Positions 23,478 to 35,565 of a stretch of 64,000 nucleotides of DNA are shown piece by piece (the stretch's first letter is position 1; each line of letters begins with the position of its first letter). The notes below the pieces were generated by a model. That model saw only the letters and a program-made list of their open reading frames with translations. It searched no databases and was not told the origin of the DNA. The stretch spans positions 1 through 64,000 of the forward strand of contig MU839229.1 of NCBI GenBank assembly GCA_030685235.1, read 5' to 3'. Both the position numbers and the translations under genes were made by a program. This stretch comes from Copromyces sp. CBS 386.78 (taxonomy: Eukaryota > Ascomycota > Sordariomycetes > Sordariales > Sordariaceae).

Positions 23478-24255
23478 AATTTATATAGGTAAACTTTTTT
23501 TCGAAAATTTTAATTTATTTATTAAAATAGAGGTCGAACGGCGGATAAAAGGTTTTTATTTTTAAGTTCTTTATTAGCGTAGCTTTATACACCCCGATAA
23601 TAATTTTTAAATATTTAATTTAGTATTTGGTTAACCTAATTACTATCCTTTGTAATTTATTATAAATTTCGGTTGGTTAGTAGAAGGCTAATATTCTATA
23701 TACAATTACGCTCCGAATATATTTAGTATAAATTTCCTTCGTTCGTATAAAAAAATAATTTTAAATTTTCGCCGCTAATTATATTAGTACGTTCGTTTAC
23801 ATAGTTATTTTCTTTTTTATTGCCTCTATATATTTAGTAATTAAATTTCCGATTTAGTTAAATCCTAAGGAATTTAATCGATTCTATTAATTTAAATACG
23901 ATTCCTCCAATTTAGAGAGTTTCCGTTCTTAATTCCTTTATCCGTATAAAATATATAAATTCCGTTTTATTTACTTCGAATTTTATCCTTTTTTTAATTA
24001 TTTAATGCGAATAAATGTCTTATACTACTTAGAGTATTTAATAGTTTTTTTCAGTAGTTTTAAGTATTATAATAATATTAGTATTATTAGCGAAGCCGAC
24101 GGTAATTACATTTTAGATAGTAGCTAATTTATAATATAATAAAGTAATAAAGAAAATAAAAAGGATTAGTAAGAGGGAGGAATTTTATAGTACGCTTATT
24201 ACGATATTATAAGGTTAGGAGGTTTTATTATCGAAGAAAAGAGAACTTTTTCTTT

Positions 24256-24898
24256 GAGAAAGTCTTTTCAGACAGTCGAAAATGTCTTCCCACACAGTCG
24301 CCCCACCCTTCCCGCGCGCCAAGGCACGCTAATGCACCCCAAAATTTTTGAACCAATTAGATCGCTCGCATCCATTCTGAGTCTCCACGCTCCTATTCTT
24401 GGCGTCAGCAACCGTACCGCGCCCGCCAAGCCCCTAGATTACAGCCTATTACACATCCTACCCCTACACACGTATCGCTAACAGCCGTGACAGCCGTAAC
24501 AGCCGTAACAGCCGTGATAGCCGTGACAGTCATTAACAGCTGTGACAATCGCTGACAGCCGTAACAGCTATAACAACCGTAATAGCCGTAACAGCCGTAA
24601 TAGCCGTAACAGCCGTAATAGCCGTAACAATCATTAACAGCTGTGACAATCGCTAACAGCCGTGACAGCTGTGCGATGTGCGACCGTGCCGCTAAGTGCC
24701 CTGTAAAGTGCGCTGCCCAGATTTCTGGTGTGAAATCTATGAAAGAATACCGCTGCCAAGCTGAGTGTGGAGACTCAAATGGATGCGAGCGATCTAATTG
24801 GCTCAAAATTTTTGGGGTGCATTAGCGCGCGGGAAGGGTGTAAGTGGGTGGGGCGACTGTGTGGGAAGACATTTTCGACTGTCCGAAAAGACTTTCTC
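24256..24898. mobile_element. hAT-like MITE E3, 643 bp
   Basis: Perfect 8 bp TSD TTTTCTTT (24248-24255, 24899-24906). The TIR is about 130-150 bp: GAGAAAGTCTTTTC.GACAGTC, AAAATGTCTTCCCACACAGTC, GCCCCACCC, CTTCCCGCGCGC, then ATTTTTGAACCAATTAGATCG. A 9 bp minisatellite fills the core. It is strikingly GC-rich against LINE L1 around it. The long Val-Thr-Ala or Tyr-Gly-Cys frames across it are products of the minisatellite and not genes. Confidence 0.92.
24478..24668 (+). repeat. 9 bp minisatellite (ACAGCCGTA)n
   Basis: About 20 units of ACAGCCGTA/ACAGCCGTG/ATAGCCGTA, with a higher-order segment CATTAACAGCTGTGACAATCG repeated twice. Related ACAGC/TATCAGCGATTGTCACGG units fill MITE M39, and fewer occur in E2. 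Confidence 0.9.
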
Positions 24899-26500
24899 TT
24901 TTCTTTTAGTAACGAAATTATTAATTTATTAGAAGATTTATTTTAAGAATTATATTTCCTATAACGTATATAAGAATTATTTATAGTTAATTCTATTAAA
25001 TACGCCCTTTAAATCTAAAAATATAAAAAGTATTATAATTTTAAATTTTTAAGCCGTATAAATTATATTAGTAACTATTCGGACGGCGAATTCGGTTGAA
25101 CGGCTTATCCAATTGCCTATTTAGCCTTCTAGGAGGAGATTGTATTTTTCCGTTATTTATATTAATTTCTTTACTATAAAGGTTTCAAAGATTTTTCTAA
25201 CGTTATTTAGAAGCGATATAGGCTATTATACCCTAATTAATTTTTATTATTTAGCATTTTTTTTAAGTTTTTTAAAAATAATTATTTTTACGTTTTTAAA
25301 CCGTTGGGGGAAATATCCGAGCCGGAGGCTCGTTGCGGCGAGAATTATTATCGTTTATTTAAATAGTTCTTTATATATTTTTAGAAATTTATTTAAAAAT
25401 TAATCGATACCCGGTACTTTATTAAGTATTATTTTTAAAAGGATTTCCCAAATATCCTCGTCGGTAATTAAGTTATTAATAAGTACCGGGGTATTGCTAT
25501 TTAATAATTGAATTTAATTTAGTAAATAGCCCGTTAGGACCTCTATTTTCGGGAAGAAATAGTTAATAAAAATATTTACTTTACCATTATAATTTTCGAC
25601 TTCGTTCGCCCGCTCGTTTTATTTAAAAGGTAATAATTTTGGCGGATTTATTAAATAATAGCTTTATATTTTAATTTATTTTTTTATTAATTAAAGTTTA
25701 TTCGGGTCTTTTAATACGTTTATAATATAATCGCGCTATTTCGCTCTTTAAATTTTCGTAATAAATTTCTTTTTTTTATTACCGCTTCTATAAATTCTTT
25801 TTAATTTAAAGGCGTCTAATTTTTAAATTAAACTTATTATTTCTATTATACTTCTTTCATTACCGTTTTATACTTTAAATTCTATTAGTCCGCTTATTTT
25901 CTCCGACCTTTCTTTTAATATAAGATAAATTCTTTTATAATATTGACGAATTCGCCATTGAATTTATTAAATCCTAATTCGAACTCTTTTACTATTTCGA
26001 TCCCTTTTAAAATTAATATTCGTTTTTCCGCCGCTTCTTATACCTTTTCCGCGTTTATTAAATTCTAATTAAACCCTTCCTCTATTTCCGCTTTCCTATT
26101 TCTTTTTCCTATTTAGATTTAGATTTTTTAAGGGTAGTAGTCCGAGCCCGTTTACCCGTACTATTGTACTCCTTAATATTCGGCTTGGATACTCTATAAA
26201 ATTTATATATAATCGATTATTCCGTTTTTTTTTTTTTTAATCGCATTTCCGAACCTCGTTAATTCCCCGCGGGGGGTAATAAAATTAAACTTCTATCGCC
26301 GTACTTACGTAAATAACTTTATAGCGTTTAAATTAATTTTATTCTTTAAATTTTAATTAGGGTAATAGAGGTTATAGTCCCCTACGGCTATATATTAGCC
26401 GGCCGGGGGTTTTTCTTTAAAGAGTTCGAGGAAGGGAGACCCCTATTAATATTCTAATATACTTTAAAAGAAAATAGGGGAATAAATAGAGTAAATAATT

Positions 26501-28564
26501 ATTAATTTTCGTAGATTCTTTATTATTATTACGGTTTAATCCTTCTTAATCCGGAAGTTTAAATCTTTTAAATTTTATTTCTTATTTATATAAATTATTA
26601 TTCTACCCTTTTCTAAATAATCGATATTATAATATTTACCGCTTTTCGGCCGGTAAATATCCTTATTTAAATTCTTGCCCGGCTCTTAGATTACTATAAT
26701 ATTATAAGTCTCTTCCTATTCGAATAGCGTTTTCCTTCTTTCGTACGATTTCCCTATATTTTAATAGAATATTTTTAATTAAATTATTAATTCCCTTATA
26801 AGAGGCTTCCTTTTAATCTAACAGCGGGTTAGGGGGGTATTATTTCTTTAGAAGTAACAATAGTAATTAAAAGCGTAATAGTAATAAAATTAATACAGGT
26901 ATAATTATTTACATTTTAGGAGCAAGTATAAACGTTTATTAAATTTATATTTATAAATTTCGGTTGAAAACCGCCTTAAACTTTCTTAGGGCGGCCTCTT
27001 TTTCTTCCTCCTATAAATAATTTTTCTAAAATTATAATTAAATAGGAACTAGGGGGGGTATTAGGGATTACGACGTCTTTTTTTATTTTTATTATCGGCT
27101 TTAATACTAATTTAATTAATCCTTTACAAATAATAAAGCCGCGAAGCCTTTCGGCGTAATTAATTAATATTTTTACGTAGGCCGCTTTTACAAATAAGTA
27201 TTTTTTTTTATTAAAGGCGAAATACCCCGACTTCCTATATAATTTATAAAAAATTAAAGAATTATCTTTATTCGAAGGGTAATTCTTTTTTCCTATATAC
27301 AGCCCTTCGTATTTAATTTTACTATAATAATTATAAGCGTCTTCTTAACGATAAAATTTTATTATATATCCGAAATACTAATATTTAAAATACTATTGGG
27401 CGGAAGCTATAATTTAAAATAGTTCGTATACATATATACCGCCATTTTAAAGGAAATTTTTTTTTTAGAGGAAAATTACGGCCTTCGCGGTTGCGACTTC
27501 TATTAAGAGTATTCTTCTTTCTTCCCCTTTACGTTTTTTTTAAAATTTAACCCAAATAATTTCTATTTCTTTATTCCTCTCCCTTATTTTTTATATAACC
27601 GATTTAGGTTATTTTACGTCGATATTAATTTATAGGACTCCTTAATTAAAACCGCTACGGTATTTAGGAATACGACGGCCTTTTTTCTAAAAACCTTCTT
27701 AATTTAAATTTAATATTTCTAATATTAATTTTTAATTAATTCGTCGAAGATAATTATATAGTTTCCGTTCGTTATTATCTTAATAACCGCGCGGACTACC
27801 TTATATAAATTTTCCTTTAAAGCGTTTTCGACAATTTATTTTATATTATCGTTCGAACGTATAATAAATTTAGTAATAATTTAGGCCCTTTTAATAGTAA
27901 ATTAGCGTTTATAATTAGAGGGGATAAATTTCTTAATAATAATAGTAAGTAAATAGTAGAGGGTAGTATTAACTTTATCCGGCGATTTCCGGATAATATT
28001 AACTTATTTTTTCGGCGCTTCTTAGGCGTCCTTCTTTATTTCTTTCGAAATAAATTTCTTTAAATTTCTAAAATCCTTCCTAATAATAAATTAGGCTTCG
28101 GCGGCCTTATTTGCCTTAAGTATTTTAGACCCACTTTTCTTCGCAAAAGTTTTTACGAATTCGAAAAGGAATTATCGAGCCTAGCGACGGTCGTTAGTCG
28201 TTACGGCGGCGTAGTCCGTAATTTTATTCGCTATAGCGATAAATCTTTTTATAATTTTATTATTTTCTTCTATTTTTTTAAAAATTTTTATAGTAAATAC
28301 GGCGTTAGGGTCGTTATATCTTAAAATACTTCCGAGGGGGTTGTAAACGCTATTTTCGAACCTACTCGCACCTTTATTAATTATTATCGGTAGCGACGGC
28401 TTAATACTATTATTACAGTCGTCGTAGGATATCGCAGAGGGAGTAAATGACCCTCCTAAATCGATTGCCGTTGTCGGTTTTCGTTTTGGAGCACTTCCTG
28501 ACCAGAAATCGGCGTTTCCGGTTTCGGCGTTAAAAAAACAAAAAAAACAAATCTAAAGTACTTT
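26501..28564 (-). pseudogene. L1 ORF1 (gag-like)
   Basis: Minus strand, starting near the 5' end and kept in one frame. Conserved short blocks also found in L2 and L3: GNADFWSGSAPKRKPTTAID, SFTPSAISYDDC, then NPLGSILRYND and KRFIAIANKITDYAAVTT. This is the RNA-binding first ORF of a Tad-like LINE. The Cys-rich knuckles expected near its end (about 26900) cannot be read with certainty because Cys codons are RIP targets. The first ~100 bases keep CA dinucleotides and look less mutated. Confidence 0.75.
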
Positions 28565-28578
28565 ATTTTGTATTAATA

Positions 28579-29949
28579 GTAAATTAATTAATATGAAGAA
28601 AAAGGGTAAAGGTAAACGTAATAATAGTAATACCGGGCAAGAACTTACGGAAGTCCGTTCGGCAAGAACTACCAATATAATTATAACTCTTACGATTAGA
28701 TTAAACCGGCCGCAAGCGGGGAATATTATAATAAACTAGAAAATATTCAGCCTCTACGCTTAATCGCGTATAGAGGCCGAGCCGGGTAATTATATTATAA
28801 AAATAATAGGATCCTTCGACGGATTTAGAGGAAGTATAAATCTCATCGCTAAATAGTATTATTCTAAATTCAATTTTATTATCTAGGTATATAATTACCG
28901 GTACGTATAAAAACTACTATATTTATTAAATGAATATAATAGATAGTCTCCTTATAGTCTGGTATATTTTTAGTTAAATCTTTTATTAAAGTGATAGATT
29001 TAGTAATTATTATTATTTCCTTTTTTATTTTAATTTTATATTTGCTAGCTATATTATTAATAAAGGAATAGAAGGACGGTAGAAGATTGTTTTTATATTT
29101 TTTCCCCCGCCCTTTAATAATATTTTTTATTACTTCGTACGTGAGATTTATTTCTCGGAATTCCGAAATGGCGGCGAATTTCTGGAATTAGGTATAGTTA
29201 AAGTTGAAGGTAGCGGCGTTGAGTTTTTAATATTAGTAGGGTTTTTTTCGTCGCCGATATATTTATTTGTCTGAATATTAGTACGGCGCGTACCTGCTAA
29301 TATATATTTCCCGTTAAATTTAATATATAATTGGTATAGTATATTTTGTTTAATTATTACGAGAATGGCGGCGGTGTTTATAATGCTTTATATTTTTGCG
29401 CCTGCGTAGTATATAATAAAAGTTTGTAATAGAGTTATTAATAGTGCTTTAGCGGGAAAGTTGGAAGTTTGCTCTTTAAATCCTTTATTTTCAAAATGGG
29501 CAAGTTTTAATAAGTTAGTCTTCGATTTTTTTGTAATAGGCTATTTTTTTATAGAAATAGTCTTTAGGGATAGTATAAGGAGGAGAAGAAAGAATTTAGA
29601 ATTATATTAGTGAAGTGCTTTTTTATAAGCGTGGGCGTCTATAACGGAAATAGTGATAGAGAGGGTTTAGGGTATTACTATTTAGTCGTTAAGGAGCCTT
29701 ATTATTAAATAGCGGTTTTTTTAACCCGGGTAATTAAAATATATATTATTTTTCTTATAATTAATACATAATTTGTAGAGTTTTATTTAAGAGAACCTTA
29801 AAATAATTAGGTATTTATTAGAGAGGTTATAAATAAGGAAGGTAACGACCTCTTTATAGTAGTTTATTTGTAACCGTCTTATTATTCCTTCGCTAATTGT
29901 ATTTTTAATAATTCTTATTTGCGAATATTAGTTTTTGAGAACGAAGAAG
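28579..29949 (-). pseudogene. Unassigned degenerate coding-like region
   Basis: No domain recognised. On the minus strand, 29000-29940 is free of frameshifts if TAA/TAG are read as mutated Gln: LLKLAHFENKGFKEQTSNF, AKALLITLLQTFIIYYAGAK, STPLPSTLTIPNSRNSPPF. Plus-strand frames are also open in places, so strand is uncertain. It may be gag of gypsy K, which is minus and lacks a visible gag. It lies between LINE L1 and G3 pol and shows full RIP composition. Confidence 0.35.
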
Positions 29950-30947
29950 GTAAATATAGGGAAGATTATACTTAGTAATGAAAGAATAATCGATAAATAT
30001 AAATATAGAATATTTATTATTAATAAGGGAAAAGTAATAGAGGAAAACGCTTAAAAATTCATCAATAGAGTAAATAAACTTTAAAAGACTAGGGAAAATA
30101 TAAAAAGAATATTAATAGATTATTATTAACTATATATTAATACTTTTCTACCTACATTAACCGATAAATTACCCCCAAACCGGTTTTACAATTATAAAAT
30201 CAAACTTAAAATAAAAGAGCAAGTACTATACGCTAAACTTAAACCGATATCACCTATCAAAACTACTATTATTAAAAAATAAATTAACAAAAACTTTAAA
30301 AAGAAATTCATCCATCCCTTCCGATCCGCCGCTACTTCGCCTATCCTATTAATAAAAAAACCGGGCGGGAGAGTCCGTATTTACATTAACTACTATAATA
30401 TTAATTTAACGTTACTTTAAAAATATAATACTTATTACCGTTAATTAGAGAAACCCTTAATATTATTTATAAAGTGAAAATCTTTATAAAGTTCGCTATT
30501 ATCTTTACGTTCAATAAAATACGGATAAAGGAGGACTATAATTGATTTACCGTATTTATTACTCGCTTTAAACTTTTTAAATCCTTAATATACCCATTTA
30601 AATTATAAGGGGCGCCGGGGACGTTCTAGAATTATATTAACAATATTTTTAAAGCGCAGCTGTTATGGTCAGAGAATGGAGTGTTTACACGAAGTGAGCG
30701 AGCATAGCGGAGCTTCTCTATAATGGGGGCGATACCCATGTAAGTTCTTCGTGCTGTGATTGGTCCGTCGAATATGGATTTCTCAACTGGGATTGGTTAG
30801 AATTTTTCGTAGCCCGTACACGCAACACGTTCCTATCATTAGTCAGAACTTGAACTTTTGCGCCTATAACAGTGGACGCACGGGGGTCCCGGGGGTATCC
30901 CCCGGGTTTACGCACGTGATAGTAGACGTACGAGGGTGTCCCCCGGG

Positions 30948-30971
30948 TAGGGTTATTAGTAAATAACCCTA
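30948..30971. other. Perfect 10 bp palindromic stem with telomere-like arm
   Basis: TAGGGTTATT, loop AGTA, AATAACCCTA, leading straight into a second CCCTAA unit. Confidence 0.8.
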
Positions 30972-31107
30972 ACCCTAAAAATAAAAAGGACACCAAAATA
31001 ATTAGCTGAAGATAGCGGTCATCTTGAACCTAGTTAGAGGTCCGTGCGCCCTCTAATTAAGGAGATACCTTAGTTTAAAAAAATTTGCCGAATGGGTCTT
31101 GGGAAAG

Positions 31108-31138
<31 letters not shown>

Positions 31139-31319
31139 TAAAAATAAAAATAAAGTTAAAAATAAAAATAAAAATAAAAATAAAAATAAAAATTAAATAA
31201 TTTAAAAAAAACGTAAAGATAAAATATCTCGGAGGAATACCTTGAAATAAGATAATTTAAATAACTTAGAAAAAGAATTTCAAATTAAAATACCTTAAGG
31301 GTACTAGAATTCAAATATA

Positions 31320-31645
31320 TAATAACTTATAGTATAAAAAGTAGTAATTTACTATAGAATCCAATTTAGTATTTATATTAGAGTATTAAAATTTTATTAT
31401 TTATTATAGAATCTAGCTTATTATTTACAATAGACTATTAAAATTTTAATATTTATGGTAAATAGAATCCAGTTTATCATTTATAGTAGACCGTTAAAAT
31501 TTTAACGTTTATAATAAGTAGAATCCAACTTATAATTTACAGTTGACCGTCAAAACTTTAACGTTTACAATAAGTAGAATCCAGCTTATTATTTACAGTA
31601 GACCGTCAAAATTTTAACGTTTATAGTAGGTGAAATTTAACTCTA
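31320..31645 (-). repeat. 56 bp satellite array in B1
   Basis: About five to six degenerate units with the landmarks CTGGATTCTA, CTATAAACGTTAAAATTTT and GACGGTCTAC (read on the minus strand). It matches the longer array of B3 at 35090-35490. There are no unique spacers between units, so it is not CRISPR. Confidence 0.88.
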
Positions 31646-31779
31646 GACTTATAACAGCTGCGCTTTAGTAAATTCTTCCCGCCTTGCGCCGGAAGACGAT
31701 GTTATATAATATCTTTAATATGTACACTACTACTTACCTCGACAATATTCTCGTTTATTTAAAGAATAAAAAAAATTAT

Positions 31780-32698
31780 TGAAACGCCCATCCTTCTACT
31801 GTAGAGGCGCTGAGGTTGGGCTCACCAAAGGTATTATAGAAGAACCGCACCAAAGGTCGTAGTCTGTAAGCCTACCGTGGCGCCGAAATTAGAAGGAGCG
31901 GCGGTTCTGTCTATAATAATCCGAATACAGATAATTGCGGAATTTATATTCCCAATCGGGAAATTCTGCAACTCAGCTGAATTCGAAGCCCGTACATCAA
32001 ATTCTCCCGGCAATACCTCTTCTCAACGAAACGATGTATCCAAATAAAATAACCTACAAAATATTCGCCTCAATTAGGCGGTTATTTTGATACCAGTCAT
32101 TCTTTTTTCCAATCTTTAGTTATTGAGAAAAATCGAAAAGAAGGTTTTTTTTCCAGAATGCGACCGTAGTTCAAATAACTAACTGTTTTTTTCTTAACCA
32201 AAAACCCTAACCCTGAGAAACCTTTGGAACCAAATTTTGAAAAAGACCACGTTTTTTTCTTCACTAATAACCCTGACCCTAAAAATTAAAAGGAGACTAA
32301 AATGATAAGAAAGAAATGGCGGTCATTTTGCACCCGGGTAAAGGTCCGTGCGCCCTCTAATTAAGGGTAAATCTTAGTTTAAAAAAACTTAACAAATGGG
32401 TCTTTTTAAGAATAAAAATATTAATAAATACGTCTTTTTAAAAATAAAATATCAAAGGATAATACTAACCCTACAAAAACAATATCGAAATGATCAGAAT
32501 AAAACGGCGGTTATTATACAATCGGCTAGGAGTCTACACACCTTACAATGAAAAAGAAATCTTAATTTAAAATTTAATTTAAATGAATTTTTAAAACAAA
32601 AATAGAATAAAAATATTTCTTCATAAAATATTTGGATTTCTGGGCGTTTCACTGTCTTCCTTAGACATATCCAGCTCCGCCTAAGGAAAGACTATATT
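31780..32698 (+). mobile_element. Helentron-like element A2, 919 bp
   Basis: TGAAACGCCCATCC start; inner inverted copy, here TCTGGGCGTTTCA; hairpin; and GACTATATT end (GACTATGTT type). Joining its flanks (AATTAT plus ATAAAG) restores the gypsy frame K-N-Y-I-K-Y-V seen in G1, with no target duplication. It contains two telomere-like motifs (near 32205 and 32271) and three CAAAATG...CATTTTG-type inverted repeats. No conserved coding frame. Confidence 0.8.
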
Positions 32699-33248
32699 AT
32701 AAAGTACGTTAATAAAGTCCTATAAAGGATAATTAATACGAGCTTATAAATTAATATTAATAAATACGAATTCTATACGAAATAAACTAAATATTTAAAG
32801 CTTATTATCACCCTTAAAAATATCAAAATAAACCTGGAAAAATAATAGCAATTATTTTATAGGAGGCTCTGAATATTAAGAGGGCGCTATAATATTTCTT
32901 AAAATTCGCTAACTTCTATCAATAATTTATTAAATACTTTTCTATCCTAACGGGACCATTATACAAACTAATAAAAAAGACTATTAAAGATTAAAAATAA
33001 GAAGATTAATACTAACGTTCTTTCGACGCGCTTAAAAGAATTTTTACTAGCGGGCTAGTATTAAATATTTACAGTTAATTTAAATAAATAATTATATAAA
33101 TAAACACCATAAATTAAACTTATAGAGGCATTCTCTCTTAATATAACGAAGACAAGGTATTACAACCAATAACTTACTTTAATTAAAAATATTCGTCAGC
33201 GGAATATAATTACAATATCTACAATAAAAAACTATTCGCTATTATTAA

Positions 33249-33661
33249 GAGAATGTCTTTTCGCACCGTAGCAAATGTCTTTTCGCACCGTTATCAAAAA
33301 TACCACCAAGTATAACTTTACCAAACAACAAGTTGTCAGTATGAAGATAATATCAGAATTTTTGTAATTTTCTACTCTATTTTATAGTCCAATTGCTATA
33401 AATACATTTATCTAAAGGAAAGACTCAATTCAAATATTCTAAATCTAAAGTAAATAAATAGTTTTTTCTTCTTTTATTGTATACTAAGGGCTATAGAGGG
33501 CGCCTAAATACGCCCAACACATCATATTATACAAGAAAAATAAATAAAAATTCCGATGTACTTTTTATATGCTACGGCCTTAATTTGGCTAAGTTACCTC
33601 TAAAAGCCTTTTTTAATTACGGTGCGAAAAGACATTTGCTACGGTGCGAAAAGACTTTCTC
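33249..33661. mobile_element. hAT-like MITE M33, 413 bp
   Basis: Perfect 8 bp TSD ATTATTAA (33241-33248, 33662-33669). TIR doublet: GTCTTTTCGCACCGTAGC and GTCTTTTCGCACCGTTATC after GAGAA. Its core is nearly the reverse complement of M55 at 55089-55501. Inserted in G3 RNase H. The small frame at 33477-33677 is not a gene. Confidence 0.93.
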
Positions 33662-33969
33662 ATTATTAAAGCGCTAAAGGAATAAAAGTTAGAATTAGAA
33701 AGAATACAATAACCGTTCGAAATCTTAATAGACTACAAAGTATTAAAATTATTTATAGTTAATAAATAATTAATACCGTAGTATATAAAATAATTACAAT
33801 TTTTCTCCCGTTTTAACTTTATTATCTAATACCGACTAGGTTCGCTATAAGTCGGCCCTAATACACTAAACCGTAAACCGAAGGACGTTCCAAAATACGA
33901 AGGTAATAAACGCTTCCTAATAAAGAATAAAATCTTATAAAAAAAAACATTTTCATTAATAAGTCTTAC

Positions 33970-34201
33970 TGTTATAGGGCTGATGCCCGTGGCTGTGTAC
34001 CTGGCAATCGCCAGGCGAACTGCCGTGCCGGCAACCCCTTACCGTACCGGCAACCCCCATAGCCCGTACACTATACGTCCCTTAAAAAGGACAGCTAGCC
34101 AGCCGCCTACTTTATAGGCCCCCTTCCTCTCTTTCTTTCCTCGTAGAAGCTTATTAATTATTTAAACCAATACCTATACTAATTATATTGCACCCCTTAT
34201 A
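33970..34201 (+). mobile_element. 5' LTR of gypsy G5
   Basis: 232 bp, TGTTATAGGGCTGATGCCCG to GCACCCCTTATA (CA to TA by RIP). It is GC-rich and has a perfect small stem CCTGGC-AATC-GCCAGG near the start. It matches the G4 LTR at 50474-50707 in reverse orientation. It inserts into G3. The leader begins TTAAGTTCTACTTCTACC. Confidence 0.85.
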
Positions 34202-35089
34202 TTAAGTTCTACTTCTACCTATATAAGTAGATAGTAAATTCAATAGCGAACACTAGTAAATTCAAAACGGAGCTAATAGTATCGAGTGCAGCATTTACGG
34301 TATTTATTACTATAGTCGGATTTAGCGAAATAGATTTCGACGATATCGAACAGTAGTTTTATAACCCCTAAGGCGGTAGCGAATAATAACCAATAAAAAA
34401 CACTACTACGAACAATAGCTTCGTAAAAGGCCTTATTAAAGTACTAAACGGGAATACTACCCTAGGCAATCGTATTAAATCCCTTCTCTTTAATACTAAT
34501 CCTAACCTAATCCTTATTCTACATTTAAATTTTAGTCCCGCAGACTAAATTCCTACTAACAGAGCCGCAATTAGTATTTTAACTACTACTACCGGAAACC
34601 CCGCTAATTTAAATAACAACAGTCTTAATACCTCTACCTATAAAAAGAAACCCTTCGAATTCCATAAATAAAATAACTAACCTTATACTTTCTAATTCTA
34701 TTTTAATCAACTTATTCAAATATATAATACTAACATTAAGGCAAGCCTCCGTACCGATTACAATACCGTTTAGTCCGAAATCCTCAATACCCTCCTTAAT
34801 AATAAGTAAATATTATTAGAAGGTTTTTAAACCGGTAAAACGATTTATAGAGAAGAAGACCTAATAGATCTATTTAATTAAATTTAAATTATTTTCGGCT
34901 CCTACTAAAACCAAAACATTGCTCTTAATAAATTAGTTCGTATACATTGAAAGGATAAAGAACCTTTTACTACCTTTTTAGCTACCTTCGACGATAAAAT
35001 ATTAAAAGTAAGTAACTAACATCGTCTTCCGGCGCGAGGCGGGAAGAATTTACTAAAGCGCAGCTATTATAGGTCTAGAATTGAATTCT

Positions 35090-35490
35090 ACCTACTGTAA
35101 ACGTTAAAACTTTGACGGTCTACTATAAATAATAAACTAGATTCTACCTATTATAAAAATTAAAATTTTAACAGTCTACTGTAAATAATAAACTGGATTC
35201 TACCTACTATAAACGTTAAAATTTTGACGGTCTACTATAAATAATAAACTGGATTCTACCTATTATAAACGTTAAAAATTTGACGGTCTACTATAAATAA
35301 TAAGCTGGATTCTACTTACTATAAACATTAAAATTTTAACGGTCTACTATAAATAATAAACTGGATTCTACCTACCGTAAACGTTAAAATTTTAACGGTC
35401 TACTATAAATAATAAACTGGATTCTACTTACTATAAATATTAAGATTTTGACGGTCTACTATAAATAATAAGCTGGATTCTATAATAAAT
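35090..35490 (+). repeat. 56 bp satellite array in B3
   Basis: About seven tandem units: CTGGATTCTA, CC/CT-TACTATAAACGT, TAAAATTTTGACGGTC, TACTATAAATAATAAA. Units differ mainly by transitions. It lies next to the 3' terminal hairpin of B3. Confidence 0.93.
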
Positions 35491-35565
35491 AATAAAATTT
35501 TAAAATTCTAATATAAATACTAAATTGGATTCTATAGTAAATAATTACTTTTTATCCTATAAATT

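Larger units (their letters stand above)
20816..26500 (-). pseudogene. L1 ORF2 (endonuclease, RT, C-terminal region)
   Basis: Minus strand. The APE endonuclease motif VGDYNLYYPN (family form GDFN.HHP.W) sits near 26370. The RT catalytic block VGFANNTNIII near 24090 has both catalytic Asp codons turned to Asn by RIP. Sequence after RT (to about 20830) should hold the RNase H and zinc regions of the Tad clade, which I cannot verify residue by residue. MITEs M23 and E3 split the frame. Gln codons are stops throughout. Confidence 0.8.
20691..28564 (-). mobile_element. Full-length Tad-like LINE L1 (7.87 kb with inserts)
   Basis: Non-LTR retrotransposon flanked by a 14 bp TSD ATTTTGTATTAATA (20677-20690 and 28565-28578). 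The 3' end has an (ATT)n tail and the 5' end reads GACGCCGAAACCGG-type sequence shared with L2 and L3. Without MITEs M23 and E3 it is about 6.8 kb. ORF1 lies at the 5' end; ORF2 has an APE-type endonuclease (GDYNLYYPN, 26354-26385 region) and RT (VGFANNTNII for GFADDTN, about 24074-24106). An extra A-rich 30 bp lies 5' of the common start. RIP has killed it. Confidence 0.92.
30650..31703 (+). mobile_element. Helentron-like element B1, 1,054 bp
   Basis: Start TAAAGCGCAGCTGTTATGG (original TGAAGCGC...). Inverted copy AACAGCTGCGCTTTA ends about 40 bp inside the right terminus, followed by a GC-rich hairpin (TCTTCCGGC/GCGGGAAGA on the minus strand) and the end GACGATGTT. Removing it joins AATATTTT to ATATAATATC, exactly the uninterrupted gypsy sequence of G1, so there is no target duplication. 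Contents: CCCCCGGG-rich left part, palindrome at 30948-30971, telomere-like module, (AAAAAT)n, and a 56 bp satellite. Confidence 0.8.
29950..33969 (+). pseudogene. Ty3/gypsy pol remnant G3, with nested elements
   Basis: Plus-strand pol. RTKKVNIGKIILSNERIIDK at about 29940-30000, FINRVNKL near 30070, FYNYKIKLK near 30195, RT block LLIKKPGGRVRIYINYY near 30350, YPFKL.GAPGTF near 30600. B1 is inserted before TTYLDNILVYL (catalytic YLDN at 31735-31746). A2 is inserted four codons later, and MITE M33 in RNase H after ELFAII. After 33661 it reads KALKE. and continues to 33969, where the G5 LTR cuts it. It is the closest relative of G2. Dead by RIP. Confidence 0.82.

Noticed and set aside
24405..24806. 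133-codon minus-strand frame with Tyr-Gly-Cys and Ala-Val-Thr repeats
   Set aside because: It is produced by the 9 bp minisatellite and long TIRs of MITE E3, starts and ends inside the element, and has no counterpart in E1 or E2.
35090..35490. Regular repeats as a CRISPR array
   Set aside because: Units are head-to-tail 56 bp with no unique spacers, in a eukaryotic transposon.
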